Origin: CAZXIY01 sp964640935
GTDB lineage: Archaea > Thermoplasmatota > Thermoplasmata > Methanomassiliicoccales > Methanomethylophilaceae
Reading direction: 5' to 3'
Length of the DNA: 5,900 bases
NCBI GenBank assembly: GCA_964640935.1
Contig: CAZXIY010000069.1
Span: forward strand, 1-5,900
Part shown: positions 5,813-5,900 of the stretch, in pieces
Position numbering within the stretch: position 1 is the stretch's first letter
Layout of the letters: every line of letters starts with the position of its first letter
The notes under the pieces: generated by a model
What the model was told of the DNA's origin: nothing
The model's database searches: none
What the model saw: only the letters and a program-made list of their open reading frames with translations
Program-made: the position numbers and the translations under genes

Positions 5813-5885
5813 TGGGCCTATCCGGATTTGAACCGGAGTCAATGGCTCCCAAAGCCACAAGTATACCAAGCTAGCCCATAGGCCC
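5813..5885 (-). tRNA. tRNA-Pro: tRNA-Pro (anticodon UGG)
   Basis: The minus strand folds as a 73-nt tRNA. The 7-bp acceptor stem GGGCCTA/TAGGCCC is perfect and the discriminator base is A. The anticodon stem GTGGC/GCCAT (one G-U pair) closes the loop TTTGGGA, giving anticodon TGG, which reads proline CCN codons. The T arm is perfect: TCCGG, loop TTCAAAT, CCGGA. The D loop carries AGCTTGGTA with the conserved GG. The D stem is weak: after G10-U25 and G11-C24 come a C12/A23 mismatch and U13/U22. CCA is not encoded (ACT follows) and there is no intron. Its own promoter would lie beyond the window edge. Confidence 0.95.
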
Positions 5886-5900
5886 ACATCTGTCGTGATG

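Noticed and set aside
5813..5834. Second copy of the tRNA 3' end as an attachment-site repeat inside the window
   Set aside because: I scanned for the T-arm/acceptor sequence and found only short chance matches such as CCGGAT near 4036.
1..5900. CRISPR array or insertion sequence
   Set aside because: No regularly spaced direct repeats, terminal inverted repeats or transposase/integrase motifs are visible.

Overview
The window looks archaeal. It encodes a diphthine-ammonia ligase of the archaeal PP-loop type and a 73-nt tRNA-Pro gene without an encoded CCA end. Every transcription-unit start has an A/T-rich TATA-like box about 24-28 nt upstream of the start codon with no clear ribosome-binding site, as expected for leaderless archaeal transcripts. 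The moderate GC content and general gene style would suit a Methanomassiliicoccales-like (Thermoplasmatota) methanogen, but that placement is a guess from memory and not demonstrated.

Layout. On the plus strand, positions 47-715 encode Dph6. All other genes are on the minus strand. Read in their direction of transcription (right to left) they are: tRNA-Pro(UGG) at 5885-5813; two overlapping small multidrug resistance (SMR) genes at 5770-5441 and 5444-5091; a 157-bp spacer with a perfect 8-bp palindrome and a cluster of TGCCG motifs; a very large gene at 4933-1217; and a single-cysteine redoxin at 1185-712. The stop codon of the redoxin gene overlaps the stop codon of the convergent dph6 gene.

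The large gene is the most interesting item. Its 1238-aa product joins an N-terminal HRDC-like nucleic-acid-binding module, a DUF4011-like segment, a complete SF1 (UPF1/DNA2-like) helicase split by a long insertion, and a C-terminal Vsr/DUF559-like (REase_MTES_1575-type) nuclease domain. The last three parts match the domain plan of the single-gene antiviral helicase-nuclease known as Hhe. It is therefore a candidate stand-alone defence protein with an added HRDC module.

The SMR pair carries residues typical of the Gdx/SugE guanidinium exporters. The two subunits have opposite loop-charge bias, which predicts a fixed antiparallel heterodimer. The redoxin lacks the Pro and Thr of the usual PxxxTxxC peroxidatic motif. 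Dph6 and tRNA-Pro are core translation genes that flank what may be an accessory segment (exporter, helicase-nuclease, redoxin).
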